Assembly: GCA_031290295.1 (NCBI GenBank)
Contig: JAITNT010000023.1
Span: forward strand, 1 to 14,341
DNA length: 14,341 bases
Direction of reading: 5' to 3'
Origin: Clostridiales bacterium
GTDB lineage: Bacteria > Bacillota > Clostridia > Christensenellales > DUVY01
Positions within the stretch are counted from its first letter, which is position 1, and each line of letters begins with the position of its first letter. Of the stretch, positions 1-6,772 are shown in pieces. The notes under the pieces were generated by a model, which saw only the letters and a program-made list of their open reading frames with translations, searched no databases and had not been told where the DNA came from. The position numbers and the translations under genes were made by a program.

Positions 1-85
1 CACAAGTGGCGCGAGCAATCGCGCGTCAAAGTTACTCACTTCGGTGAGGTTTCGCCCCTGTCTTCGACGACGGGGGCATTTTCTT
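1..85 (+). ncRNA. Upstream copy of three-hairpin small RNA (partial at window edge)
   Basis: This is a diverged copy of the RNA at 268-364, shifted by 279 bp. Three hairpins can be drawn. H1 is GCGCGA (9-14), GNRA-type loop GCAA (15-18), TCGCGC (19-24). H2 is CTCAC (35-39), TTCG loop (40-43), GTGAG (44-48). H3 is GCCCCTGTC (54-62), a six-base loop, and GACGGGGGC (69-77), followed by ATTTTCTTTT. Eleven substitutions separate it from the downstream copy, nine of them at 34-53. Its promoter, if any, lies outside the window. The antitoxin role is inferred from the architecture of the downstream copy. Confidence 0.5.
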
Positions 86-87
86 TT
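54..87 (+). terminator. Intrinsic terminator of upstream RNA copy
   Basis: A nine-pair stem GCCCCTGTC/GACGGGGGC with loop TTCGAC is followed by ATTTTCTTTT. It is identical to the terminator of the downstream copy at 333-366. Confidence 0.6.
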
Positions 88-202
88 GAAAGAGTTTTAC
101 TTATACACGCTGAAAGCAAGCTATATAGAGAAGTTTAAGGACGTCGAGCCTCAATTTTTGAGTTTCAAAAACGATATGCGCCCTAAAGACGTAAAGACGT
201 AA
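86..202 (+). pseudogene. Truncated 5' fragment of toxin-like gene
   Basis: A TTG at 86 opens a 38-codon frame ending in TAA at 200-202. Its first 23 codons (to base 155) match exactly the start of the intact gene at 365, reading KEFYLYTLKASYIEKFKD after the start. It then diverges into an unrelated tail. The end contains a short period-8 repeat (TAAAGACG at 184-191 and 192-199, plus TAAAG). I read it as the remnant of a tandem duplication of the RNA-toxin module, cut after the first quarter of the presumed toxin core. A short expressed peptide cannot be excluded. Confidence 0.55.
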
Positions 203-232
203 AGGCACCAAAAAATATTTTTGAAAAAACTA

Positions 233-261
233 TTGACAAAAGACAGAGAATGGCGTATACT
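233..261 (+). promoter_or_regulatory. Sigma-A-type promoter for small RNA/toxin module
   Basis: TTGACA at 233-238 and TATACT at 256-261 are separated by exactly 17 bp. An A/T-rich stretch at 210-232 lies directly upstream and could act as an UP element. Transcription would start near 268, just before the RNA hairpins. Confidence 0.8.
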
Positions 262-267
262 ATAATT

Positions 268-364
268 GTGGTCACAAACCACAAGTGGCGCGAGCAATCG
301 TGCGTCTAAGTTGCCCGCTTCGGCGGCGCCTGGCCCCTGTCTTCGACGACGGGGGCATTTTCTT
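268..364 (+). ncRNA. Small three-hairpin RNA, candidate type III antitoxin or leader RNA
   Basis: It begins at the start predicted from the promoter and ends in an intrinsic terminator. Besides a short 5' hairpin GTGGT(268-272)/ACCAC(278-282), the body has H1 (GCGCGA/TCGTGC with GCAA loop, 288-303), H2 (CCGC/GCGG closed by a C(TTCG)G tetraloop, 315-326) and H3, the terminator. Relative to the copy at 1-85, H2 pairs change A-T to G-C and T-A to C-G, which preserves the helix and argues for a functional RNA. The order promoter, short structured RNA, terminator, toxin is that of ToxIN-type systems. However, no internal tandem repeats typical of ToxI are seen, so an attenuator leader remains possible. 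Confidence 0.55.
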
Positions 365-366
365 TT
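333..366 (+). terminator. Intrinsic terminator between small RNA and toxin gene
   Basis: Stem GCCCCTGTC (333-341) pairs with GACGGGGGC (348-356) over nine pairs with one G-U, followed by ATTTTCTTTT. The toxin start codon TTG at 365-367 lies at the end of the T-tract. The GGGGG of the 3' arm is the only Shine-Dalgarno-like element, so the hairpin could limit both transcription and translation of the toxin. Confidence 0.7.
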
Positions 367-1195
367 GAAAGAGTTTTACTTATACACGCTGAAAGCAAGC
401 TATATAGAGAAGTTTAAGGACGTCGAGCCTCAATTGTTGTTGCACAAAGGAGCAACGCGCCCCGCGGTTTGCGTTAAGGATTTGAACGGTCAAAACTGGC
501 TTATCCCTATGACAAGTCTTGACCCCGCCAAATCGAATTATCCGCATAAAATTCAAACTATAAGCTCGCAGGAAAGACTAGAGGCAAGTATGCCTATTAA
601 AGCTATAATGCGTTTTAACGATTTATCGGGGGTTAAGTCAGACAAAGATTTTGAAGACGTCTTGCAATTTTTCAAGGCTATTCCCGTCAAGCAGGAGTAT
701 GTAAACAGGCTGACAAACCGTTGGGTACATTTACAAAGCCGATTATCCGAAACGGAGCGGCAAACGGTCAAGAGTAATCTTTTGGCATATCTATCCCGTT
801 ACTCAAAAGGCTATGCCTCGGGTTTTCTCTATCGCTACCAACAAAACAACACAGACATCTCCAAGTATCAGTACAACGTTAAGGAGATAAGGCGGGAGCT
901 TTACCGCGAGCAGTACCGGCAGCGGCGCGAACAAAAGGAGCGTCGCAAGCGCGCGGCGGAGCTTGCCGGGAAGAAAGAACACAAAAAAGAGCTGAAAGAA
1001 AAGTATCTCGAGGCCGCGGCGGCCGGGCTTACCGAGCTGAACGCGCCGGAGGAGAGCATACCTCACACCGCGGCGTACCTTTTGCCGCTTGTCGAGAAGA
1101 ACGTCGCAGCCGCTAAAGCCGCGCCGGGCAAACTAGACTACGGTACGTCGCGCATAAAACGAAGCGATTCATTACAAAAGCGGTTCGCAAACTGA
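365..1195 (+). CDS. Putative ToxN/AbiQ-like endoribonuclease toxin (type III TA) with basic C-terminal extension
   Basis: I chose the TTG at 365 (276 residues) because it follows the terminator directly and gives the start MKEFYLYTLKASYIEKF. This resembles the ToxN opening (M-K-FY-x-x-x-x-YI-x-x-L/F). A segment reading RPAVCV...NGQNWLIPMTSL (about residues 32-52) matches the SH3-like core of ToxN/AbiQ, where a hydrophobic strand leads into a P-L/M-T-S motif. ToxN proteins are about 170 residues, so the roughly 100-residue Arg/Lys/Glu-rich tail (about residues 175-276) is additional. The tail is clearly more GC-rich than the first half, hinting at a fusion or replaced 3' end. Homology is by eye only. 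The alternative is another small nuclease-like accessory protein. An in-frame extension to 266 exists but would run through the RNA and terminator. Confidence 0.45.
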   Translation: MKEFYLYTLKASYIEKFKDVEPQLLLHKGATRPAVCVKDLNGQNWLIPMTSLDPAKSNYPHKIQTISSQERLEASMPIKAIMRFNDLSGVKSDKDFEDVLQFFKAIPVKQEYVNRLTNRWVHLQSRLSETERQTVKSNLLAYLSRYSKGYASGFLYRYQQNNTDISKYQYNVKEIRRELYREQYRQRREQKERRKRAAELAGKKEHKKELKEKYLEAAAAGLTELNAPEESIPHTAAYLLPLVEKNVAAAKAAPGKLDYGTSRIKRSDSLQKRFAN

Positions 1196-1268
1196 AAGGG
1201 CTCGACGACAGGGCGGCAAAAAGATTTGAGGAAAAATAGGAAAAATAAATGAATGTCGGTAAAATTGT

Positions 1269-1297
1269 TTGACACCTAATAGATAAGGTACTATACT
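1269..1297 (+). promoter_or_regulatory. Sigma-A-type promoter of riboswitch transcript
   Basis: TTGACA at 1269-1274 and TATACT at 1292-1297 have 17-bp spacing, the same hexamers as the promoter at 233-261. The start would fall near 1304, at the 5' strand of riboswitch helix P1. Confidence 0.8.
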
Positions 1298-1301
1298 TAT
1301 T

Positions 1302-1390
1302 ATAATCTATAAAGAGTGCGCGAGGGACAAGCCCTTTGACCGCACACCAACCTGCGATAGCAAGGTGGTAATGCTTGAACGATGGATAAT
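1302..1390 (+). promoter_or_regulatory. SAM-I-clan riboswitch aptamer lacking P4
   Basis: Every core element of the SAM-I fold except P4 can be placed. P1 is 1302-1310 with 1382-1390 (one mismatch). P2 is GTGCG (1316-1320) with CGCAC (1341-1345). A kink-turn is formed by GA (1322-1323) and GA (1338-1339) with bulge TTT. The inner helix is GGG/CCC. The P2 loop CAAG (1328-1331) pairs with CTTG (1374-1377) as the pseudoknot. P3 is CCAACC (1347-1352) with GGTGG (1364-1368), where the usual GCAACC/GGTGC is changed by a compensatory G-C to C-G swap. Only four bases (1378-1381) lie between pseudoknot and P1, where SAM-I normally has P4. That arrangement recalls SAM-IV and the SAM-I/IV variants. Confidence 0.82.
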
Positions 1391-1397
1391 CCCCGAG

Positions 1398-1427
1398 AGT
1401 CTGTCGTAACGATAGGCTTCTTTTTTT
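1398..1427 (+). terminator. Riboswitch expression-platform terminator
   Basis: AGTCTGTCG (1398-1406) and CGATAGGCT (1410-1418) form nine pairs with two G-U around a TAA loop, followed by TC and seven T. It lies 8 bases after the aptamer and before the next gene, so ligand-dependent transcription termination is likely. I could not identify the competing antiterminator with confidence. Confidence 0.8.
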
Positions 1428-1469
1428 GTCCTCTTTGTAGATTAAATAAAATTTAAGGAGGATTTTTTT

Positions 1470-1766
1470 ATGAAAAAAAAGCAGGGACAATTGATTGCTA
1501 AGTATCAAGGCAATAGCGAACGGGATATGATACTCGCGGAATTAAAGCTGCAGGGCTTTAAGTGCGGACATTCTCTTGTCAAATTAGACGGTATGAACAA
1601 AGAGGATTTAGATGGGTATTTCGGGAATTTGCCGTTTGTCGTCGATTTTAGCGAAAGAGTATTTTTCGCAACAAATGTAACGTGTCTTGCGGCTGCGTGT
1701 TCTTCAGAAAAAGGGAAGAAACTTTTTACTGAAACGAGGGCTATACTTGAGATACTAAAAGAGTAA
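1470..1766 (+). CDS. Unrecognised 98-residue protein under SAM-type riboswitch
   Basis: ATG at 1470 is preceded by a strong AAGGAGG (1455-1461) with an 8-base spacer. I do not recognise the family. The protein is soluble, with no membrane segment or signal peptide. It opens with a basic stretch (MKKKQGQ) and has three cysteines, one in GFKCGH and two in NVTCLAAACSS. A motif MNKEDLDGYFGNLPFVVDF lies in the middle, and the end is helical. It is the only gene between the riboswitch terminator (1398-1427) and its own terminator at 1776-1800, so it forms a single-gene unit. A link to S-adenosylmethionine or methionine status is implied only by the riboswitch. It has none of the glycine-rich motifs of a methyltransferase and is too short to be a known methionine-pathway enzyme. 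Confidence 0.8.
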   Translation: MKKKQGQLIAKYQGNSERDMILAELKLQGFKCGHSLVKLDGMNKEDLDGYFGNLPFVVDFSERVFFATNVTCLAAACSSEKGKKLFTETRAILEILKE

Positions 1767-1775
1767 AATCATGAG

Positions 1776-1800
1776 GCGCATTTCGGGGATGCGCTATTTT
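1776..1800 (+). terminator. Intrinsic terminator after the 98-residue gene
   Basis: GCGCAT (1776-1781) and ATGCGC (1789-1794) form a perfect six-pair stem with a seven-base loop, followed by TATTTT. It starts 10 bases after the stop codon. Confidence 0.65.
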
Positions 1801-1824
1801 GATATCAAAAGGGGGGTGATTTTT

Positions 1825-1926
1825 TTGGCGACGGAAAGCGGGTGCAGTTTGGAGGAAATAGACAACAAGGTTAAAGGGCTGAATAAGACGCTGAAAGCGA
1901 GCGCGGAGGAAACAAGGGAACTCTAA
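1825..1926 (+). CDS. Small ORF, 33 residues, possible phage-type remnant
   Basis: TTG at 1825 is preceded by a good ribosome binding site (AGGGGGG at 1810-1816, 8-base spacer). The frame reads a hydrophilic helical peptide (MATESGCSLEEIDNKV..., then KGLNKTLKASAEETREL) and stops at TAA 1924-1926. The heptad-like Leu pattern recalls the N-terminal coiled segment of phage tape-measure proteins, so it may be the start of a truncated larger gene. It may equally be a real small protein. There is no firm homology. Confidence 0.35.
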   Translation: MATESGCSLEEIDNKVKGLNKTLKASAEETREL

Positions 1927-2024
1927 GGCCGCGTGCTTGCCCGGTTGTTCCTTTGTCAGCCGACAGTATGTATCGCTTGATGTTTTCGCAATACATAGAA
2001 GCGTATCTAGATTGTATTTTTAAC

Positions 2025-2159
2025 TTAGTTAAAAAAGTATTCCCGCTTTTTCGCGTTTCGTAATATCTGCTTTTTTTCAACAAAGGCTATACGGTTTTTT
2101 AGGTATTCATTCTCCGCCCGTAAATGTTCTGATTCTTGCTCCGGCGGCATTTCTTCCAT
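2025..2159 (-). pseudogene. Remnant of IS3-type transposase OrfA C-terminus
   Basis: On the minus strand the frame reads MEEMPPEQESEHLRAENEYL, then KNRIAFVEKKQILRNAKKRE, and stops 44 codons on. The pattern LRAENEYLK followed by a Lys/Arg-rich tail is typical of the leucine-zipper end of IS3-family OrfA (known family feature). The frame is closed upstream by a stop about 16 codons before this Met. The helix-turn-helix part and OrfB are missing, and the nearest GGAG is 14 bases away, too far for normal initiation. I read it as a decayed insertion sequence. The assignment rests on a short motif. Confidence 0.38.
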
Positions 2160-2359
2160 AGTGAAAATACACTCTCCTTTAGCGTAACAGGTTTTTTATT
2201 CCCCGGCTCTCTTTCGGTGTGCGCTTCAAGAGGGCGGCTTATCGCAGCGCGCCCGCGTTTGGTCGGTTTATGCGCGCGCGTTCGCATTCAGGGCGGCTTG
2301 CGTCGCGTTTTTATCGGCAGCAACAAGTAAAATTTTTCGGGTAATCTTTTGCACGGGCC

Positions 2360-2388
2360 TTGAATATTAGTGAAATGTGTGGTATAAT
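2360..2388 (+). promoter_or_regulatory. Extended -10 promoter of the glycogen operon
   Basis: TTGAAT (2360-2365) and TATAAT (2383-2388) are separated by 17 bp, with TG at 2380-2381 forming an extended -10 element. Transcription would start near 2395, leaving a leader of about 70 bases before glgB. No terminator or riboswitch was seen in this leader. Confidence 0.75.
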
Positions 2389-2467
2389 GTATGTATCGGA
2401 ATCCGGGTTGCGTTATTTTGGTTCGCGGCGCGGGTTTTGAAATCGGATGCTTCAATGCGGAGGGCTA

Positions 2468-4348
2468 ATGGACGAGCTGAGTACCTATCTTTTTCACCAG
2501 GGGACAAATTATCAGAGTTATAAATATCTCGGCTGCCATTTTGGGAAAAAAGGGTCTAAGAGCGGGGCGTATTTCCGCGTCTACGCGCCGAGGGCGAGAG
2601 AGGTTTCCGTCGTCGGGGATTTCAACGAATGGAACGCGGATTCAAACGTTTGTCAAAGGTTAACCTCCAAGGGGATTTGGGAATGCTTTGTTCCCGGGGT
2701 TAAGCGGTTCGACAATTATAAATTCTGTATTACTACCGATTATAACGAAAGACTGCTGAAGTCCGATCCGTTCGCTTTTCACTCGGAGACGGAGGGTGGC
2801 TCGGCGTCTAAGGCTTACGGGCTTCCCGAATATAAGTGGGCGGATAAATCCTACATAGATTTTCGTAAGAGCACCGATATTCTCAAACAGCCCGTAAATA
2901 TTTACGAGGTTTTCCCCGCGGCGTGGAGAAAATACTCCGACGGGAATTATTTCAACTACCGCGCGTTTGCCGACGAAATTTTGCCTTACGTCAAAAAAAC
3001 GGGCTATACGCATATCGAGATTATAGGCGTAGCGGAATTTCCTTTTATGGGCTCGTGGGGTTATCAGGTTACCGGGTATTTTGCGCCTACCTCGCGGTAC
3101 GGCACGCCCGAGGATCTTATGTACCTTGTCAACACCCTGCACGCAGGCGGCGTCGGCGTTATTATCGACTGGGTTCCGGGACACTTCCCGCGCGATACTA
3201 CGGCGCTGGCGCGCTTTGACGGCTACCCGCTTTATGAGCACCCCGACCCTAAGAAGGGCGAGCATAAGGAGTGGGGCACGTACGTGTTCGATTACGGCAG
3301 AGAGGAGACGCAGTCTTTCTTGGTGAGCGGCGCGATGTACTGGTTCGATATTTTTCATATAGACGGCTTGCGCGTAGACGCCGTGGCGAGCATGCTTTAT
3401 CTCGATTATAACCGGCGCGACGGAGAATGGACGCCTAACTCGTTCGGCGGAAAGGAGCATCTCGAGGCGATCGCTTTTATCAAAAAGCTTAACGAAACGG
3501 TTTTTAAGAGCTATCCGTACGCCATGATGATCGCCGAGGAATCGACGGCGTGGCCCGCGGTGACTAAGCCCACGTACGCCGGGGGGCTGGGCTTCAATTT
3601 TAAGTGGAACATGGGCTGGATGCACGACACGCTGGAATATATGCAAAAGGATCCGCTTTTCAGGCGGAACGCGCATAACAACATGACCTTTTCATTTATG
3701 TACGCGTTCAGCGAGAATTTCATTTTGCCGCTTTCGCACGACGAGGTTGTGCACGGCAAGGGCTCGATGATAGGTAAAATGTTCGGCAGCTACAACGACA
3801 AGTTCGCGGGTCTTAGGGCGTACTACGCTTATATGACCGCGCACCCGGGCAAGAAGTTGCTTTTTATGGGCGGAGAGTTCGGGCAGTTCATCGAGTGGGA
3901 CTACCGGAAACAGCTCGACTGGCAGCTTTTGGAATTTCCGGCGCACGCATCCTTGCTAAGCTACGTTTCCGCGTTGAACGGCTTCTATCTCGAGAACGGG
4001 GAGTTTTGGGAGCTTGACGCGGTTCAGGATGGGTTTAATTGTATTTCGGCTAACGACCGCGACAGCAACGTGTTTGTTTTTTCACGGAAATCGGCGTCTG
4101 GCGGAGAGATATTCTGCGTGTTTAACTTCTCGCCCGTGCTTCGCCCGGATTACTATCTGACGATAGGGGAGGGGGATTTCGAGACGGTGTTTAACTCGGA
4201 CGACGCCGCTTACGGCGGAACTGGAGCAAGCGTCGGCGCGGAGCTGAAATCGGTCGGCGATAAGAACTTCGGGCATATCGTGAAAATTAACCTGCCGCCG
4301 CTTTCCGCGCTTTACCTCCGCAAAAAAGAGGAAGAAAAATTGCGGTGA
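2468..4348 (+). CDS. glgB: 1,4-alpha-glucan branching enzyme
   Basis: It cuts alpha-1,4 glucan chains and transfers the segment to form alpha-1,6 branches in cytoplasmic glycogen. The start at 2468 (626 residues) is preferred over ATG 2447 because GGAGG lies just before it and MDELSTYLFHQGTNYQSYKY matches the usual GlgB opening. An N-terminal CBM48-type domain (about residues 30-120, AYFRVYAPRAREVSVVGDFNEW) precedes the GH13 barrel. Visible catalytic motifs are DWVPGHF, DGLRVDAV with nucleophile Asp304, AEEST with acid/base Glu357 (or 358), and SHDE with Asp425. A C-terminal beta domain ends in LPPLSALYL. Length is normal for the short Firmicute-type GlgB. It is the first gene of the operon. 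Confidence 0.96.
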   Translation: MDELSTYLFHQGTNYQSYKYLGCHFGKKGSKSGAYFRVYAPRAREVSVVGDFNEWNADSNVCQRLTSKGIWECFVPGVKRFDNYKFCITTDYNERLLKSDPFAFHSETEGGSASKAYGLPEYKWADKSYIDFRKSTDILKQPVNIYEVFPAAWRKYSDGNYFNYRAFADEILPYVKKTGYTHIEIIGVAEFPFMGSWGYQVTGYFAPTSRYGTPEDLMYLVNTLHAGGVGVIIDWVPGHFPRDTTALARFDGYPLYEHPDPKKGEHKEWGTYVFDYGREETQSFLVSGAMYWFDIFHIDGLRVDAVASMLYLDYNRRDGEWTPNSFGGKEHLEAIAFIKKLNETVFKSYPYAMMIAEESTAWPAVTKPTYAGGLGFNFKWNMGWMHDTLEYMQKDPLFRRNAHNNMTFSFMYAFSENFILPLSHDEVVHGKGSMIGKMFGSYNDKFAGLRAYYAYMTAHPGKKLLFMGGEFGQFIEWDYRKQLDWQLLEFPAHASLLSYVSALNGFYLENGEFWELDAVQDGFNCISANDRDSNVFVFSRKSASGGEIFCVFNFSPVLRPDYYLTIGEGDFETVFNSDDAAYGGTGASVGAELKSVGDKNFGHIVKINLPPLSALYLRKKEEEKLR

Positions 4349-4391
4349 AGCGGCAATTTGAGAAGTAAAACCACTAAAAGGGGGAAATTAT

Positions 4392-5570
4392 ATGGCTAAA
4401 ACTAAATGTATAGCGATGCTTTTGGCGGGCGGTCAGGGAAGCCGTCTTTACGCGCTGACCTCTAAAATCGCCAAGCCCGCGGTAACCTTCGGCGCGAAGT
4501 ACCGTATCATCGATTTTACGCTTTCTAACTGCGTTAACTCCGGCATACATACCGTCGGCGTGCTTACGCAATATCAGCCGCTTATACTTAACGAATACAT
4601 AGGCAGCGGCGAGCCGTGGGATCTTGACCGCAGTAATTCGGGGGTGCATATGCTGCCGCCGTATCAGGCAAAAAACGGCGCGGATTGGTATTCGGGTACG
4701 GCTAACGCCATATATCAGAATATGAATTTCATATCTAAGTACGACCCGGAAAACGTGCTCATATTATCGGGCGACCATATATACCGTATCGACTATTCTA
4801 AGATGCTCGATTATCATATTTCTAAGAACGCCGACATAACTATATCGGTAATTCAGGTGTCCTTAGAGGAGGCGCCGCGCTTCGGGATATTAAGCGCGGA
4901 CGCGGACGGGCGCGTGACGGCTTTTGAGGAGAAACCGAAAAAACCCAAGTCCGACACCGCCTCGATGGGCATATATATTTTTAAGACGTGGGAGCTTTTC
5001 GAGCAGCTTATCGCAAACGAGAAGGATGCGGCTTCCGGTAAGGATTTCGGCAAAAACATTATCCCCACTATGCTGCGGGAGAAGCGCGCGGTATACGCGT
5101 ATCCGTTCTCGGGGTATTGGAAGGACGTGGGCACGGTAACCTCGCTTTGGGAGGCTAACATGGATTTGCTCGGCACCTCGCCGGCTTTCGATATGGAGCG
5201 GCACGACGAGAAGATTTATACCCGCGACCAGATGCTGCCGCCGCAGTACGTGGCGCGCGACGCGACGGTTAATAATTCCTTAATAACCTCGGGCTGCGAG
5301 ATTTACGGCAAGGTCATTAATTCCGTGCTTTCGGAGGGCGTAATAGTGCATGAGGGCGCCGTGGTAAGGGACAGCGTTATAATGAAAAACGCCGTAATAG
5401 GAGCGGGCACGGTAATTAACTTCGGGGTTATCGACGAGAACGTACAAATCGGCAGGAACGTTAAAATCGGGGACGAAAAGAGCAACAGGCAGAACATTGC
5501 GCTCGTAGGCAGGGACTATATACTCAAGGACGGCTCCGTAGTACCGTCCGGCGCGGTAGTAGAGCTGTAA
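4392..5570 (+). CDS. glgC: Glucose-1-phosphate adenylyltransferase, catalytic subunit
   Basis: It makes ADP-glucose from glucose-1-phosphate and ATP, the committed and allosterically controlled step of bacterial glycogen synthesis. The 392-residue protein has the nucleotidyltransferase loop GGQGSRL with the following [15 protein letters not shown], then [20 protein letters not shown] with the metal-binding Asp, FEEKPKKP and SMGIYIF. The last third is a left-handed beta-helix of hexapeptide repeats (about residues 285-390, e.g. [15 protein letters not shown]). The start is supported by AAAAGGGGG about 8 bases upstream. It lies 43 bp after glgB and 31 bp before glgD, with which it should form a heterotetramer as in other Firmicutes. 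Confidence 0.96.
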   Translation: MAKTKCIAMLLAGGQGSRLYALTSKIAKPAVTFGAKYRIIDFTLSNCVNSGIHTVGVLTQYQPLILNEYIGSGEPWDLDRSNSGVHMLPPYQAKNGADWYSGTANAIYQNMNFISKYDPENVLILSGDHIYRIDYSKMLDYHISKNADITISVIQVSLEEAPRFGILSADADGRVTAFEEKPKKPKSDTASMGIYIFKTWELFEQLIANEKDAASGKDFGKNIIPTMLREKRAVYAYPFSGYWKDVGTVTSLWEANMDLLGTSPAFDMERHDEKIYTRDQMLPPQYVARDATVNNSLITSGCEIYGKVINSVLSEGVIVHEGAVVRDSVIMKNAVIGAGTVINFGVIDENVQIGRNVKIGDEKSNRQNIALVGRDYILKDGSVVPSGAVVEL

Positions 5571-5601
5571 AAAGGTTATGATAAGGAAGGGATGAGAATT
5601 T

Positions 5602-6711
5602 ATGAAAGCATTAGGGATTGTTTTTTCATGTTTGCACGAACGGAACGTACCCGAGCTTACGGCGCACCGCTCGCTTGCCTCGGTGCCGTTCGGCGGGCGT
5701 TACAGATTAATTGATTTTGTGCTGTCCTCTATGGTAAACAGCGGAATCGATAAGGTGGGCATAATAACTAAGCAGAACTATCAGTCGCTTATGGATCACG
5801 TCGGCAGCGGCAGGTTCTATAACCTCGCGCGTAAGAACGGCGGACTGATAATTTTACCGCCGTACGGCGGCGGCGACAGCGGCGTACTTTTTTCTAACCG
5901 GCTGGAGGCGTTGTTGGGTATATTGTCCTTTATACGCCGTTCGAGCGAGGAATATGTCGTTATGTCGGACTGCGACAACGTATGCAACATCAATTACGAG
6001 GACGTAGTTAACTTTCACAACGAGAACCGCGCCGATATTACGCTCGTTTATCGCGAGAAGCTGCTCAAGAAGTACGATAAGGGCAACGATGTGCTGACAA
6101 TCGATAGCGGCAGGGTAACGCGCTTTACGGACACGAACAACGAGGACGGCGCGCGGAACGTTTACGGCAATATGACGGTTATGAAGCGCGTGTTTCTTTT
6201 GAGTCTTTTGGAGGCCGCCTCCGCTAACGGATACCGCAGCTTTTCGCGGGATATACTGGCGCGGCAGACGGAAAGACTGCGTATTTACGCGTACAGGTTC
6301 AAGGGCTACTACGCGAGCATCGACAGCCTTGCCAACTATTACAAGCATACGCTGCAAATGCTGGATAAGCCTAACCGCGATTCGCTTTTTGCTAAGGGCA
6401 GTCCTATTTATACCAAGGTGCGCGACTCCGCGCCCACGCGCTATATAGCGGGCGCATCCGCCGCCAACAGCTTTATCGCGGACGGTTGCGTGATAGAGGG
6501 CGAGGTTAGCAACTCGGTGCTTTTCCGCGGGGTACACGTCGCGCGCGGGGCGGTAATCAGGGATTCGATACTTATGCAGGACACGGTTATTTCTCAGGGC
6601 GTTAAGATAAGCGCGGTAATAACGGACAAGAACGTCGTAATAAGGGACGGTCGGACGCTCGCGGGTTGCGAGGGCCTGCCGTACTACATACCTAAGAACA
6701 CCGTGCTGTAA
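5602..6711 (+). CDS. glgD: ADP-glucose pyrophosphorylase regulatory paralogue GlgD
   Basis: This is a catalytically inert paralogue of GlgC that associates with it and raises activity (known for B. subtilis and Ruminococcus GlgCD). The 369-residue protein keeps the fold (SLASVPFGGRYRLIDFVLSS, about residues 24-43; DHVGSGRFYNLARKNGG; MSDCDNVCNINY) and the C-terminal hexapeptide helix. It lacks the GGxGxRL nucleotide loop, having IVFSCLHERNVPELTAHR there instead, and also lacks the FEEKP motif. AAGGAAGGG lies about 12 bases before the ATG. Its presence directly after glgC is a strong marker of Bacillota. Confidence 0.95.
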   Translation: MKALGIVFSCLHERNVPELTAHRSLASVPFGGRYRLIDFVLSSMVNSGIDKVGIITKQNYQSLMDHVGSGRFYNLARKNGGLIILPPYGGGDSGVLFSNRLEALLGILSFIRRSSEEYVVMSDCDNVCNINYEDVVNFHNENRADITLVYREKLLKKYDKGNDVLTIDSGRVTRFTDTNNEDGARNVYGNMTVMKRVFLLSLLEAASANGYRSFSRDILARQTERLRIYAYRFKGYYASIDSLANYYKHTLQMLDKPNRDSLFAKGSPIYTKVRDSAPTRYIAGASAANSFIADGCVIEGEVSNSVLFRGVHVARGAVIRDSILMQDTVISQGVKISAVITDKNVVIRDGRTLAGCEGLPYYIPKNTVL

Positions 6712-6772
6712 ATACAAAGAGAAGGCTTAAACAAAAAAATTATGCGTTAAGCATTATATAAGAGAGGGTATT

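Larger units (their letters stand above)
1927..2446. other. Gene-poor stretch between accessory region and glycogen operon
   Basis: These 520 bases contain the minus-strand OrfA-like fragment (2025-2159) and the glycogen promoter (2360-2388). The GC-rich part at 2190-2310 has open frames on both strands, but none has a ribosome binding site or a recognisable product. I see no transposon ends or target duplications. Confidence 0.5.

Noticed and set aside
266..364. In-frame extension of the toxin ORF upstream to a TTG at 266
   Set aside because: It would start inside the -10 region and translate the RNA hairpins and terminator. The copy comparison shows RNA covariation there rather than codon conservation.
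1302..1427. T-box leader, because of AGAG and AAGGTGGTAA wording
   Set aside because: The region is too short, lacks a stem I specifier loop and the T-box NGGN/antiterminator, and fits the SAM-I kink-turn and pseudoknot at every position.
2660..3676. Long minus-strand frame (338 codons) inside glgB
   Set aside because: It is antisense to conserved GH13 motifs, has no recognisable product, and is a by-product of GC-rich codon use. The same holds for the minus-strand frames inside glgD, glgA and glgP.
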